Shown in pieces: positions 29,026 to 37,843 of a DNA stretch of 64,000 nt. Position 1 is the first letter of the stretch. Each line of letters opens with the position of its first letter. Under the pieces are notes generated by a model, which was not told the DNA's origin, searched no databases, and worked only from the letters and a program-made list of their open reading frames with translations. Origin of the DNA: Methylotenera sp. (GTDB lineage Bacteria; Pseudomonadota; Gammaproteobacteria; Burkholderiales; Methylophilaceae); assembly GCA_013141075.1 (NCBI GenBank), contig JABFRQ010000005.1, forward strand, positions 652,976-716,975. The letters run 5' to 3'. A program made the translations under genes and the position numbers.

Positions 29026-29675
29026 GTTACTGGGAATTAATAGCATCAAGGACTGATGGGCAATACACAACAGAAGATTTTGAGTCTGCAGCTTATCGTT
29101 TAGTGTCGGAACAGGTAATCTATCATTCAGATAAGCATAGCCGGGTCGCCTACGCACTTATTGAACGGTTTGCCAGAAACTTCGAGACAGCGCTGGAGCC
29201 TCTTGGCATTGATATCCAAGTTAATTCATTGCTCCGCTATGTATATGCTAAGCCAAGACACGGCAAAGCCGGATCCGCATCCGTTAATCAAACCCTACTT
29301 GCATTAGTGCTTCGCAGCTTGTATGACGAAGCTATTAGATCCGGACAGGTTAATGACAATGGAGAGGCCTTGTGTGACCTGATAGAGCTAGATGAAAAAT
29401 ATCGCTTGGCCACTGGTAGGGAATTACCTTCAAGGGCAGAGTTTGATGCGATTATTAAGCAGTTTAGGCGCTGGGGTATAGTAAAAGTAGCTGATGAGAA
29501 TAGTACAGATGAGCTAGACGGTGATGCGGATCTAAATCTATACATCATGATACGTCCCGCCATATTTGAAATTCTTGGCGACTCTGCGCTTCAGCGGCTA
29601 GGAAGCTGGTCACAGAATAAAACGGCACAAGATATCGTCAATAAAGAGCAAGAATCTGATGAGGTTGCGGAATGA
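29022..29675 (+). CDS. jetB: Wadjet subunit JetB (DUF4194)
   Basis: 217 residues, the size of JetB, the KITE-like winged-helix subunit that bridges kleisin JetA and the SMC JetC. The DUF4194 pattern is seen in AAYRLVSEQVIYHSDKHSRV, then SVNQTLLALVLRSLYDEA and IKQFRRWGIVKV, followed by an acidic stretch and LYIMIRPAIFEILGD. The ATG overlaps the jetA stop and its own stop overlaps the jetC start (both ATGA), showing tight translational coupling across the complex. Confidence 0.86.
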   Translation: MSYWELIASRTDGQYTTEDFESAAYRLVSEQVIYHSDKHSRVAYALIERFARNFETALEPLGIDIQVNSLLRYVYAKPRHGKAGSASVNQTLLALVLRSLYDEAIRSGQVNDNGEALCDLIELDEKYRLATGRELPSRAEFDAIIKQFRRWGIVKVADENSTDELDGDADLNLYIMIRPAIFEILGDSALQRLGSWSQNKTAQDIVNKEQESDEVAE

Positions 29676-32600
29676 AATACCTTGAGAGCGTTAAATTAGT
29701 CCAATTTTTCCTATTTGAAATTATTGATATAAAAATTAATGAGATTACTGGAATATTTGGCCCCAATGCCAGTGGTAAAAGCTCATTGGTGGATGCATTA
29801 CAGATCGCAATGTTTGGCGCAAATGGCAACTTGGTGAACCTCAATGCGCAGGCTGATGAACGCGCAACTACTAGGACCATCCGCTCTTATTGCCTTGGCA
29901 TGCAGGACGAGTCTAAATATGTTCGCGATAACGCGACAACTTACATTACTTTGATTTGGCGGGACTCGGTAACCAAAGAAGCAACCTCTATGGGCGTTTG
30001 CCTCTATGCATCAGTGGATACTGATAAACATGAAGTACGAGGCCGCTATATTGTCCCAGGTGTTGAATTGTCCATGCAGGATCATCTAGACATCGTTAAT
30101 AATGAGGCGCAACCGCGAACATGGGAGACATTTCGTCACCAGTTAGTAGAGCGCTCAAAAATGACTGGGATCGATCCGCTTCATCCTGATTCTGAAAGGT
30201 ATATCAAATCAGCTTTGCATTTATTGCGTGGCTCAGGTGGCGTTCCTTCTTTTGAAGCATTTAAAAGTGCCTTTAAATTTGCATTAAGAATGCGATTTGA
30301 TAAATCTGTTGATCATATCGTTCGTCATGATGTCCTAGAGTCACGTCCTACCAATATACAGAAATTTAAAGAGGTCAATGATACCTTCCGTCGCTTACGT
30401 GAAATGGTTGCTCAGGTTAAAGCCAAGATACTAGACGGTGAGAAGGTGGCCGCAGAATATGCCAAAGCTGAAGCTGCCTCGGTTCGCGGTACTACTTGGA
30501 ATGCTTTATCTTGCGAATCCGCAAGTGGTGAAGCGGGGCATTATCTTAATTTAGCCTCAGAAGAAAAACAAATCGCTGAAGATGCTCTGCAGTCATTAGT
30601 AGATGAATTTCAGGATAAAGAAAAAGTGCTAACTGATGCACAGCATCAGGCAGAGTCTACTAATAACTTAATTATGAGCCATTCTGCCCACAAGGAAAGT
30701 GGTGCTATTACTGCGGATATAGAAGAAGCCAAAGCGCAGGAAAGCAGGAAATCTAAAGAGATTCAGAATAATTTAAGTTTAATTCGTAATACTTTAAACC
30801 AAGCAATAGATTCTGAGCATTTAAAAGAATCTACAACCAAGCTCAAAGCCATCTCCAAATCGATTAGCGATGCCTTGCCAACGTGTAAGGATTTGACCAA
30901 GGAGCAACTGGCTTCCTTATTAAATCCAATGGTCATAGAGGCCTCTCATGCAAAAAATGAATTATTTAACGCAGGCAGAGTTATCGGAGCCAGTTTAAAG
31001 CTGAATGAAGATCAGCTTGAGATATGCACTGACGCCATGAAGCGCGTTAAAGAAGGACGCTCACGGTTATTTCCAGAAACAGAAAGTTTGTTAAGAGAAT
31101 TGCGTGATAACGGCATCAATGCAACGCCAGTTTGCGATTTGGTACGCATTACAGATCCTTTATGGCAACCAATCATAGAAGGTTATCTTGGACGCAATGT
31201 TGAAGCTTTGCTGGTAAGCAAAGAGCATGAATCAGCTACATTCAGTATTTATCGTGGATTAACTGGACCTCGTGCTATTTATGGCGCAAAAATAGTTGCG
31301 GCAAGCAAGCAATATGCGGTAGACCATGCTTCTGGCTCCATAGCCGAACTTATTGAAGGGGACGACCCAGCTGCTGTAGCTTATTTGCGCAAGCAGTTTG
31401 GTGGAACAATCAGAGCCGTTACTGATGCTGAAGCAATGAACGCAAAAAGCGCCTTAACACAAGACGGTATGCTGACTCATTCTGGTGAATATAACCGTAT
31501 CAAACCGACGTTAACCAGCCACCTAAAAATAGGTGGTGGCAGCGATGATCAAAAAGAGACTTTAATTGAAGAGATTAAACTGCTTGAAATTAATATTGGT
31601 AAACAAAAAACCAAACTTGATACCATCAATGATCTTATTGGAAGCTTGAATAATATTTCCAGTCAGGAAACCATTATTAACTACATGTCTGAAGCTTATG
31701 ATGAAATGCGCCGTTCGAGAAATAAAGCTGAAACCCTAAGCATCAGATTAAATGAGTCTGTTGATGCCGGATATGCGAATCTCCATTGTATAGCTGACAG
31801 CCTAAAAGAGACTATTAATCTGATAGAGCCTAAGGTCAATCAACTTAGAATTGACATGGGACGCGCACAAAGCGATTTAGAGCAGTCCACAAAAAAAGAA
31901 GCTGAAGCCACAGATAAGTGTGAATTAACCCAAAAGGCGGCTAAGGAAGCTAAAAGCATGGAAGGATATGACCGCGACTTCGCTTCTAAGCAATGGGATA
32001 TTCTTCTAGATAAGTTCGATGATCAGTTCCAGGCAATGAAGAGCTATTGTGCAAACCAGGCCGCAGAAGCAGGTAGACAAAGAGAAGGTGCAATCAATAA
32101 AGCATCCCGGGAAATCGGTGAGTTCAGAGTGATTTATCGTGAGCAAGGGGTAATTATGCTAGATGACTGGCGTAGTGAAAGCGCATGGATGAACAATCTG
32201 CTGAAACGTCTCAAGGAAACGGAATTGAGTGATTATGATGAGCAAATGAATGAGGCATACAGAACCTCTCAAGAGACTTTCAGAACCGATGTTGCAATTG
32301 CGCTCAACAACAACATTGATCATCTTAACCGCACTATGGAACGCCTGAACAAGGTATTAAATACATGTCCAGTATTCTCAAGCGGTGAGCGTTATCAGTT
32401 TATACGAACAGTCAGACCGCAATTAAAGGGCTTGCTTAAATACGTTAAGGATATTGCAGCTTTTGGTCCCAATGATAGCCTATTTGGTAGTGCTGGCGAG
32501 ATTCCTGAAGACTTCCGTCAGTTGCTGGACGATAAAGTTGCTCCTGGTGCTGCAGGTATGGCAAGTCCATTAGATGATTACCGAGAGTTCTTTGAATTCG

Positions 32601-33103
32601 ATATCGAGATCTTGCGGGAAGACTCGTTAAGCAAAGAATTAAGCCACGTCGGTAGCCTTAGTAAACGTCTAGGCACAGGCTCTGGCGGTGAACATCGTGC
32701 ACCACTGTATGTGATAGCCGGCGCAGCATTGGCATCTGCCTACCGCTTGGAAAACGGCAAGGCTGACGGAATGCGATTGATTCTGCTGGATGAAGCTTTC
32801 AATAAAATGGATGTCAGTAACATTATCGCGACAATGCGCTATCTGGAACAATTAGGCTTACAAATACTGATGGTAAGCCCCGGTGATAATCTTGGAACAT
32901 TGACAGCATTCCTTCACCGTTATTATGACATTTTGCGTGATGCCGAAAACAGTTCAATGATGCTGGAGGGTCATGATGTTAGTGCGGCAACGCGTGAGAC
33001 GTTCCGTAGCGATCTGGCCGAATTCAATCCTGAGCTTATTGAGCAAGAGATTGTTAGCGTGCGAAATGCGCAGATAGCGCAGTTTGCTGAGGTAGTAGCA
33101 TAA
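29672..33103 (+). CDS. jetC: Wadjet SMC ATPase JetC
   Basis: 1143 residues. JetC is the SMC motor of Wadjet. The N-terminal head has the Walker A GPNASGKSSLVDALQ (about residues 29-43). Two long coiled coils flank a hinge-like middle (GYLGRNVEALLVSKE through ATFSIYRGLTGPRAIYG, about 505-550). The C-terminal head has the ABC signature-like LGTGSGGEHRAPLYV (about 998-1012) and Walker B LILLDEAFNKMD (about 1038-1049). The ATPase looks intact. The stop codon overlaps the jetD start (TAATG). Confidence 0.93.
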   Translation: MKYLESVKLVQFFLFEIIDIKINEITGIFGPNASGKSSLVDALQIAMFGANGNLVNLNAQADERATTRTIRSYCLGMQDESKYVRDNATTYITLIWRDSVTKEATSMGVCLYASVDTDKHEVRGRYIVPGVELSMQDHLDIVNNEAQPRTWETFRHQLVERSKMTGIDPLHPDSERYIKSALHLLRGSGGVPSFEAFKSAFKFALRMRFDKSVDHIVRHDVLESRPTNIQKFKEVNDTFRRLREMVAQVKAKILDGEKVAAEYAKAEAASVRGTTWNALSCESASGEAGHYLNLASEEKQIAEDALQSLVDEFQDKEKVLTDAQHQAESTNNLIMSHSAHKESGAITADIEEAKAQESRKSKEIQNNLSLIRNTLNQAIDSEHLKESTTKLKAISKSISDALPTCKDLTKEQLASLLNPMVIEASHAKNELFNAGRVIGASLKLNEDQLEICTDAMKRVKEGRSRLFPETESLLRELRDNGINATPVCDLVRITDPLWQPIIEGYLGRNVEALLVSKEHESATFSIYRGLTGPRAIYGAKIVAASKQYAVDHASGSIAELIEGDDPAAVAYLRKQFGGTIRAVTDAEAMNAKSALTQDGMLTHSGEYNRIKPTLTSHLKIGGGSDDQKETLIEEIKLLEINIGKQKTKLDTINDLIGSLNNISSQETIINYMSEAYDEMRRSRNKAETLSIRLNESVDAGYANLHCIADSLKETINLIEPKVNQLRIDMGRAQSDLEQSTKKEAEATDKCELTQKAAKEAKSMEGYDRDFASKQWDILLDKFDDQFQAMKSYCANQAAEAGRQREGAINKASREIGEFRVIYREQGVIMLDDWRSESAWMNNLLKRLKETELSDYDEQMNEAYRTSQETFRTDVAIALNNNIDHLNRTMERLNKVLNTCPVFSSGERYQFIRTVRPQLKGLLKYVKDIAAFGPNDSLFGSAGEIPEDFRQLLDDKVAPGAAGMASPLDDYREFFEFDIEILREDSLSKELSHVGSLSKRLGTGSGGEHRAPLYVIAGAALASAYRLENGKADGMRLILLDEAFNKMDVSNIIATMRYLEQLGLQILMVSPGDNLGTLTAFLHRYYDILRDAENSSMMLEGHDVSAATRETFRSDLAEFNPELIEQEIVSVRNAQIAQFAEVVA

Positions 33104-34275
33104 TGAAAATGCTCGCTAGATCATTGCTAGAAAAGCTTTTAGCAGACTCCGACAAAGCATCTGCGGGAAGGCGCACCAGACCAGCAGTGCTTACTAAGTC
33201 GAATCTTTCAGAGTATTACGCATGCAAAACGTTGCAGGAGAAGGAAGAGTTTGAGGTGGCAATCAATGCTGTAAGAGCTGAAGGCGCAATTCAGTTCTCC
33301 ATTGGCACCCGTGGTTCTGCGAATGATTTTATTGATAGAATCGAGCTTGTAGATAGCAGATTATTAGCGAAGCTGCTGAATAAAGTACCTGCGGCAGACC
33401 ATATTACATTCGCCAATAATCTATTAACTCCATTAGCAAATCGTTATCCTGTGATCCATGATATTTTAAATCAGTGGGCGCAGCTAAAGACTGTCAGAAC
33501 GTTTACCGCAGCCGACGCACAGGACTGGGTGGATGCAATCACGGTGATTGATTATGCCCGTGACAACATGGTGAATAAAGTAGTTCTAACCCCTATTAAC
33601 GAAGTAAGCGGCAAGTTATTCAAAGATACTAAACGCATTAAAAAGTTAGCTGCCCCCATTGATGTATTGTTATCAGGTGACATCAATGCAGACCATAGAC
33701 CACCCACTGAAGTTTGGGAAGAAATTGGCTTATTTAGGGAAGAGCACCCTGTTAGGCTGGCTGGCAATATTTCTATATCTAGAGACAGGGTTACGGACTA
33801 TATCGACAGCCCATACATGGGTCTTCCTGCTGCAACAATTAAGAGCTTGGCTAGTAAACCAAGCATGATATTAACCATAGAAAATCAGACAACATTTCAT
33901 TCAGAGGCTAGGCGCAGGCACGATGAAGATGTTTTGTTGATTTATACCGCAGGCATGCCAAATCCTCCGTGGCGAGATATGTATGCAAGGCTATTAAAAT
34001 CTTTATCTGCAGATATTCCTGTTTACCATTGGGGAGATTTAGATGAGGGTGGATTCAGGATAGCATCGGTATTAGCTTTAGTTGCCAAAGAAGCTGGACA
34101 TACCTTAAAACCTTGGCAGATGCACCCAGATAATGTACCAGTGGAGCACAGAAGGCCTGCGAGTGTTAACACGATTAACAAGATGGTTTACTTTGCTAAT
34201 GCAGCTGGATGGGATTCCATTGCTAATGCTATAGCAGAAGCCAAATTTACCGTTGAGCAGGAGAGTTTCTCTTAA
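33103..34275 (+). CDS. jetD: Wadjet nuclease JetD (DUF3322/DUF2220, Toprim)
   Basis: 390 residues. JetD is the topoisomerase VI-like nuclease that cleaves plasmid DNA extruded by the JetABC motor. The N-terminal half (DUF3322-like) includes FSIGTRGSANDFIDRIELV. The C-terminal Toprim domain shows the acidic residues Glu in ILTIENQTTFH (about residue 258) and the DxD-type pair in YHWGDLDEGGFRI (about residues 307-319). It is the last gene of the operon and has no obvious strong terminator. All four jet genes plus the WYL gene look intact, so the system should work. Confidence 0.9.
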   Translation: MKMLARSLLEKLLADSDKASAGRRTRPAVLTKSNLSEYYACKTLQEKEEFEVAINAVRAEGAIQFSIGTRGSANDFIDRIELVDSRLLAKLLNKVPAADHITFANNLLTPLANRYPVIHDILNQWAQLKTVRTFTAADAQDWVDAITVIDYARDNMVNKVVLTPINEVSGKLFKDTKRIKKLAAPIDVLLSGDINADHRPPTEVWEEIGLFREEHPVRLAGNISISRDRVTDYIDSPYMGLPAATIKSLASKPSMILTIENQTTFHSEARRRHDEDVLLIYTAGMPNPPWRDMYARLLKSLSADIPVYHWGDLDEGGFRIASVLALVAKEAGHTLKPWQMHPDNVPVEHRRPASVNTINKMVYFANAAGWDSIANAIAEAKFTVEQESFS

Positions 34276-34351
34276 AAATTAGTTATCCGTTACTCGGTAG
34301 CGGTTTGGTAAATATCTAAGAGCGTCGGGAAGGTCAGACGTGTCCTGAATT

Positions 34352-35029
34352 TTGTGTAAACGTCCGCATTATAGAACTAGTAATGTCTCAAAAGGGCACG
34401 TTTTGGCCTATGCTCACATAACTGGCCAGCCACTAAGCCATTGGCAAAGTATAAAATCTTGGTGCTACATAGCGGACGCTCATGATCGCAACTTTCGGCC
34501 AAAAGCGGAAATTGTGGCAGAAGATTACAACTGCAATATTCGCCGATATGTAGATAACGCTCCCCCGCCTGAGCCACATGATTTTCGTGCACATTTGCAT
34601 GGAGGTGTGCCTAAAGTTGAGGTCGAAAACTTAAGCCACTTTTGGCAAAACTATATGCAACTTAAAGATGATCTGTTTGTTGCTAGAGATGCTAACTATT
34701 TAGATTTTGCGCCTGTAATCACAGATAAGCGTGCGATTGCCGAAATTATAGCTACACACCAAAGCGTGACAACACATCATGCAAGTTTTATGCAAACACT
34801 CGAAGGTTGGTGGCAACAAAACTTACCGATTGTTGAAGCTTTAGCACCTGATGCAGCAAACCAAGAAGGACGCCCACGCAATGTGTACGTCATGCGCAGT
34901 AGTTTGCATGCCAGCATATAGCTGGCTTTGGCGACACAACAATTGCTTACTCCGTTTCAGGTACGTGGCGCCTTTGCCAATTATGTCGATAACTTAAAGG
35001 CTGATTTTAAATCGATTGCACTAGTTTGA
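34352..35029 (+). pseudogene. 3' fragment of a type I methyltransferase gene (hsdM) with in-frame stop
   Basis: The frame carries the C-terminal part of an N6-adenine methylase subunit: AEIVAEDYNCNIRRYVDNA, PPPEPHDFRAHLHGGVPKVE and LEGWWQQNLPIVEALAPDA. It is interrupted by TAG at 34919-34921. It then continues in the same frame with LLTPFQVRGAFANYVDNLKA and ends at 35029, which fits the expected HsdM C-terminus. The catalytic domain (NPPY/F motif) is absent, and no hsdS or complete hsdR is seen. It is a dead remnant lying beside the Wadjet operon. Confidence 0.7.
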
Positions 35030-35137
35030 TCTGACAGCTTTCAGACTTCCCAATAACAGACTTCTGACTTGAGTTCTTCGGGCCCAAAGCGGAAGTTGAT
35101 TAATAAAGTTAAACTAGAGTTATGAGGAGGAGACTAA

Positions 35138-35707
35138 TTATATTTGCTGAGAATTCTCTATCAAGCCGTGCCAGCCTTTACTCTTCATACATTGCAATAA
35201 ACCTCGGGTCACTTTTTTAGTTTGTGGATCCGGTTGATAGGCTTCTCCAAGTGTTGTTACACATTCTTGAATTGAAAGTTTAAGATTTACTGAGCCGCCA
35301 CCTAATTTCCACCATGAGCCTATTTTAAATGTTTCCATAGGGTCTGTTGGCTTCATATTTCCAGGCGTATTAACTGTTCTATCACCAGTCACATTTTTGG
35401 TAATAATTGGTATTTCCTCATGACTATTACTTTTAGTTATGCTTTTTGCAATAATAGGTTCAGGCTCATTTTGCATATTAGATATTAGCTCTGAACTCTC
35501 AAGGTTTTGAAAAGCCCAGCCATTATCGATCATACATTTTTCAATAGCTGTTTTAGTTGAGTCCTTAGCAGCGCAAGCTTTTCTTGTTTTGTCTAGGTCA
35601 TTGGCGCTTGCACCACGTTTGTACGCAATCTCTCCGCATGCTAATAATAGCAACGGAGCCAGCAGAACACAATTTTGTGTCCATTTGTTAGAAAAATTAA
35701 ACATCAT
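35138..35707 (-). CDS. Hypothetical lipoprotein
   Basis: About 189 residues from the ATG ATG at 35702-35707, with an AAAGG ribosome-site context; the frame is open to 35734. The N-terminus MMFNFSNKWTQNCVLLAPLL followed by LLACG is a lipoprotein signal with an LLAC lipobox, so the product is probably anchored in a membrane. The mature part has paired cysteine blocks (RKACAAKDSTKTAIEKCMID, and later QECVTTLGEAY to LLQCMKSKGW), a repeated CM-x-x-x-G-W pattern. Function unknown. It lies opposite in direction to fmdC. Confidence 0.65.
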   Translation of the reverse strand: MMFNFSNKWTQNCVLLAPLLLLACGEIAYKRGASANDLDKTRKACAAKDSTKTAIEKCMIDNGWAFQNLESSELISNMQNEPEPIIAKSITKSNSHEEIPIITKNVTGDRTVNTPGNMKPTDPMETFKIGSWWKLGGGSVNLKLSIQECVTTLGEAYQPDPQTKKVTRGLLQCMKSKGWHGLIENSQQI

Positions 35708-35798
35708 CTGAGTTGAACCTTTGCAAGTAAACATGATTAATTATGTTGAATTGCTTGCAAAGTTAGCACAGTTTTTAAGTAATCACTTAGCTATTACC

Positions 35799-35844
35799 TA
35801 CGCAATATTGCGTATTTCACAGTCAATAGAGTCTCGTTAATCTA
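35799..35844 (+). promoter_or_regulatory. fmdC promoter with palindromic activator site
   Basis: TACGCAATATTGCGTA at 35799-35814 is a perfect 16-base palindrome. TTAATCTA at 35837-35844 is a -10-like box. TTTCAC abuts the palindrome where a -35 would lie. The same arrangement with the same 38-base offset precedes fmdA. Position directly upstream of a weak -35 suits a class II activator, such as a LuxR-type response regulator. Confidence 0.65.
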
Positions 35845-35950
35845 GCATCATGTTTTTAAGGGTGATGCAGAAATATTCCACCAAAACGACAGAGCAAAAC
35901 GAAAGATTTTTTGTATCTACTGAAAATATTTTTATTAATGGAGAGTTGTA

Positions 35951-37090
35951 ATGACATTTAAACTTAAGACAAGCCTATTAGCAACTGCTGTAAGCGCTGC
36001 GCTCTTGCTTCCTGCAATGAGTGCTCAGGCTGGTGGAACCATTTCATTTGGTGAAGATAAGTCTTTGAGCGTTGGTTTCGGTATGCGCGCAGGTTATAGT
36101 TCAGTTGAGGATGCGGCGGCTAATGGAAGTCGTTCAAACGACTTTACTTTAGATAGTGCACGCTTGTACTTATCAGGTTCGTTTAATAAATACATTAAAG
36201 GTATGTTAAACACTGAAAAAAGTAACGGTGAAAGCTGGGAAGTAATTGATGCTAACGTGCAGTTGCAGATGACGCCAGAAATCGCCATCTGGGCAGGTAG
36301 ATTCTTGTCGCCAAGTGATCGCGCGAACATGGCTGGACCATATTACTCAATGGGTGGTGGATATTGGTCGAATATTGCATCTCGCTACGGCTGGAACGGC
36401 GGTATTATTGGCCGTGATGAAGGTGTTGCAATCGTAGGTAGTGCTATGGACAACAAAATTGGCTATTCATTTGGTGCGTTTGAAGGTCAAAACATTTTCA
36501 GATTTAGTGGTGTGAATGCGCAATCACAATCAAGTGTAGCTGCGAAAACATTAAATGCTGATGATAAACTCATGTATGCAGGTAGAGTGCAAGTTGATTT
36601 CTGGGATGCAGAGCCTGGCTATTATGGAACAGGAAACTACTTTGGTGCAGCAGATATTTTGGCTGTAGGTATTGCGGGTAGACAAAAAACTGATGGTGCT
36701 ATTAGCTTAACAAAAGCAGGCGATTACACTTCATACAGTGCAGATTTCTTATTAGAGAAAAAAGATGTGGGTCCTGGCACAGCGTCATTAGAAGCGGCTT
36801 ACTATGATTACGATACTGATGATGTATTCTTAAGTGAGCAAGGTAAAGCATATTCAGCAGGTGCAGCTTACTTGTTTAACGAGCCTATTGGATGGGGTAA
36901 ATTTATGCCATTTGTTCGCTATCAAACATTCAAACCAGATACCAATATTGATGTAAAAAAATACGAAGTTGGTACAAACTACGTCATTGCACCATATAAC
37001 GCATTAATTTCGGCTATCTATTCTGATACAAAAACAGACGGTGCAAGTAGCGTAAATGCAATTAATGTTTCTATGCAATTCCAATTTTAA
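35951..37090 (+). CDS. fmdC: Amide/urea porin FmdC-like outer-membrane protein
   Basis: 379 residues. The N-terminal signal peptide is MTFKLKTSLLATAVSAALLL followed by PAMSAQA and GG. The mature protein is a trimeric-porin-like beta barrel, with many alternating strands and a C-terminal aromatic end (VSMQFQF). Its gene precedes the formamidase-transporter block as in the fmdCABDEF operon of Methylophilus, where FmdC is the porin induced by amides or urea. A strong terminator follows at 37119, so here it forms its own transcript with its own promoter. A good GGAGAG ribosome site precedes ATG 35951. Confidence 0.82.
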   Translation: MTFKLKTSLLATAVSAALLLPAMSAQAGGTISFGEDKSLSVGFGMRAGYSSVEDAAANGSRSNDFTLDSARLYLSGSFNKYIKGMLNTEKSNGESWEVIDANVQLQMTPEIAIWAGRFLSPSDRANMAGPYYSMGGGYWSNIASRYGWNGGIIGRDEGVAIVGSAMDNKIGYSFGAFEGQNIFRFSGVNAQSQSSVAAKTLNADDKLMYAGRVQVDFWDAEPGYYGTGNYFGAADILAVGIAGRQKTDGAISLTKAGDYTSYSADFLLEKKDVGPGTASLEAAYYDYDTDDVFLSEQGKAYSAGAAYLFNEPIGWGKFMPFVRYQTFKPDTNIDVKKYEVGTNYVIAPYNALISAIYSDTKTDGASSVNAINVSMQFQF

Positions 37091-37118
37091 AGCAGTATTT
37101 ATCTCCTAAGATAATGCT

Positions 37119-37154
37119 AAGGCGCAGTAACAATTTTATGTTGCTGCGCCTTTT
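37119..37154 (+). terminator. Rho-independent terminator after fmdC
   Basis: Stem AAGGCGCAGTAAC pairs with GTTGCTGCGCCTT (one bulge), then TTTT. It separates fmdC from the fmdA operon. Confidence 0.85.
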
Positions 37155-37311
37155 CTATTTGTATTGAACTATTGGTTAAATTTTATTGGCTTTATTGACC
37201 ACCTACCATTTGATGGACTTGGCAAGCGAGCTGGGCAATTGCGTACTCGTCTGAACCTATAGTGATGGGTCTAAATTTTGACATAAACTTTTCTGATGAT
37301 AGTAATTTATT

Positions 37312-37608
37312 TTACTGGTTATAGAAGTCAATTGAAGTGAGATTGAACAGCGGTTGTTTGCAATTAAACTGGGTGTTTTTGATTTCATATTGATAAGTGG
37401 TTAGTTTTTTATTGATGGTCAATGGCTGAATTATTTTATAATTTTTTTTAGTAAAAAAGTAAGGATAACCATTCGCAACATTGTAAGAATCTATGTCGAC
37501 AAATATCTCATAATCGACCTTCTTAATGATGGAGTCCCATTCCACAGCCATTACATTGATAGTTGTGGATAGTAAAACAGCACCCACAAGAAGTTGTTTT
37601 TTAATCAT
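37312..37608 (-). CDS. Small secreted hypothetical protein (surface-adhesin-E-like start)
   Basis: 98 residues with a signal peptide (MIKKQLLVGAVLLSTTINVM then AVEWD). The remainder (FVDIDSYNVANGYPYFFTKK, then TQFNCKQPLFNLTSIDFYNQ) resembles the N-terminal half of the surface-adhesin E-like domain, which typically reads DxxSI...Y...I.C....L...Y and goes on for another 40 residues with a second Cys. That second half is missing, so it may be truncated. It lies between fmdC and fmdA on the opposite strand, a position that separates them unlike in Methylophilus. Confidence 0.5.
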   Translation of the reverse strand: MIKKQLLVGAVLLSTTINVMAVEWDSIIKKVDYEIFVDIDSYNVANGYPYFFTKKNYKIIQPLTINKKLTTYQYEIKNTQFNCKQPLFNLTSIDFYNQ

Positions 37609-37682
37609 ATGGTTAAATCATTCAGCATTAAAGTGTTGGTACTAAATTAGCACAAATTTCTTTTCTAAAAGTGCTAATTATC

Positions 37683-37728
37683 TACGCAATTTGACGTATT
37701 TCATTCCATCCCCCGAGCCCTTAATCTA
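37683..37728 (+). promoter_or_regulatory. fmdA promoter with the same activator-site layout as fmdC
   Basis: TACGCAATTTGACGTA (37683-37698, imperfect palindrome) then TTTCA, 17 bases, and TTAATCTA (37721-37728). The offset from palindrome start to -10-like box is 38, identical to the fmdC promoter, and bases after the -10 also agree (CAxCAT). Shared control of the two transcripts is likely. Confidence 0.65.
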
Positions 37729-37843
37729 ACACCATTGCAAAGCGCTATATCACTGCAAGTTGTTATTGATTGATATATGTACCTTAACAGATTTGAAGAT
37801 CTTTACTTGTGAGTTTATCTGAAATTAAAGCTGGAGGATGCCA

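Noticed and set aside
30343..30358. Internal att-like CACGTCCTACCAATATA in jetC
   Set aside because: Lies in frame inside an intact SMC gene and lacks the GTTCGAT half and nearby arm sites; a chance match.
26729..34275. Assignment to MukBEF or another SMC condensin instead of Wadjet
   Set aside because: The fourth gene has a Toprim nuclease domain (JetD), and JetA/JetB look like DUF3375/DUF4194, which define Wadjet.
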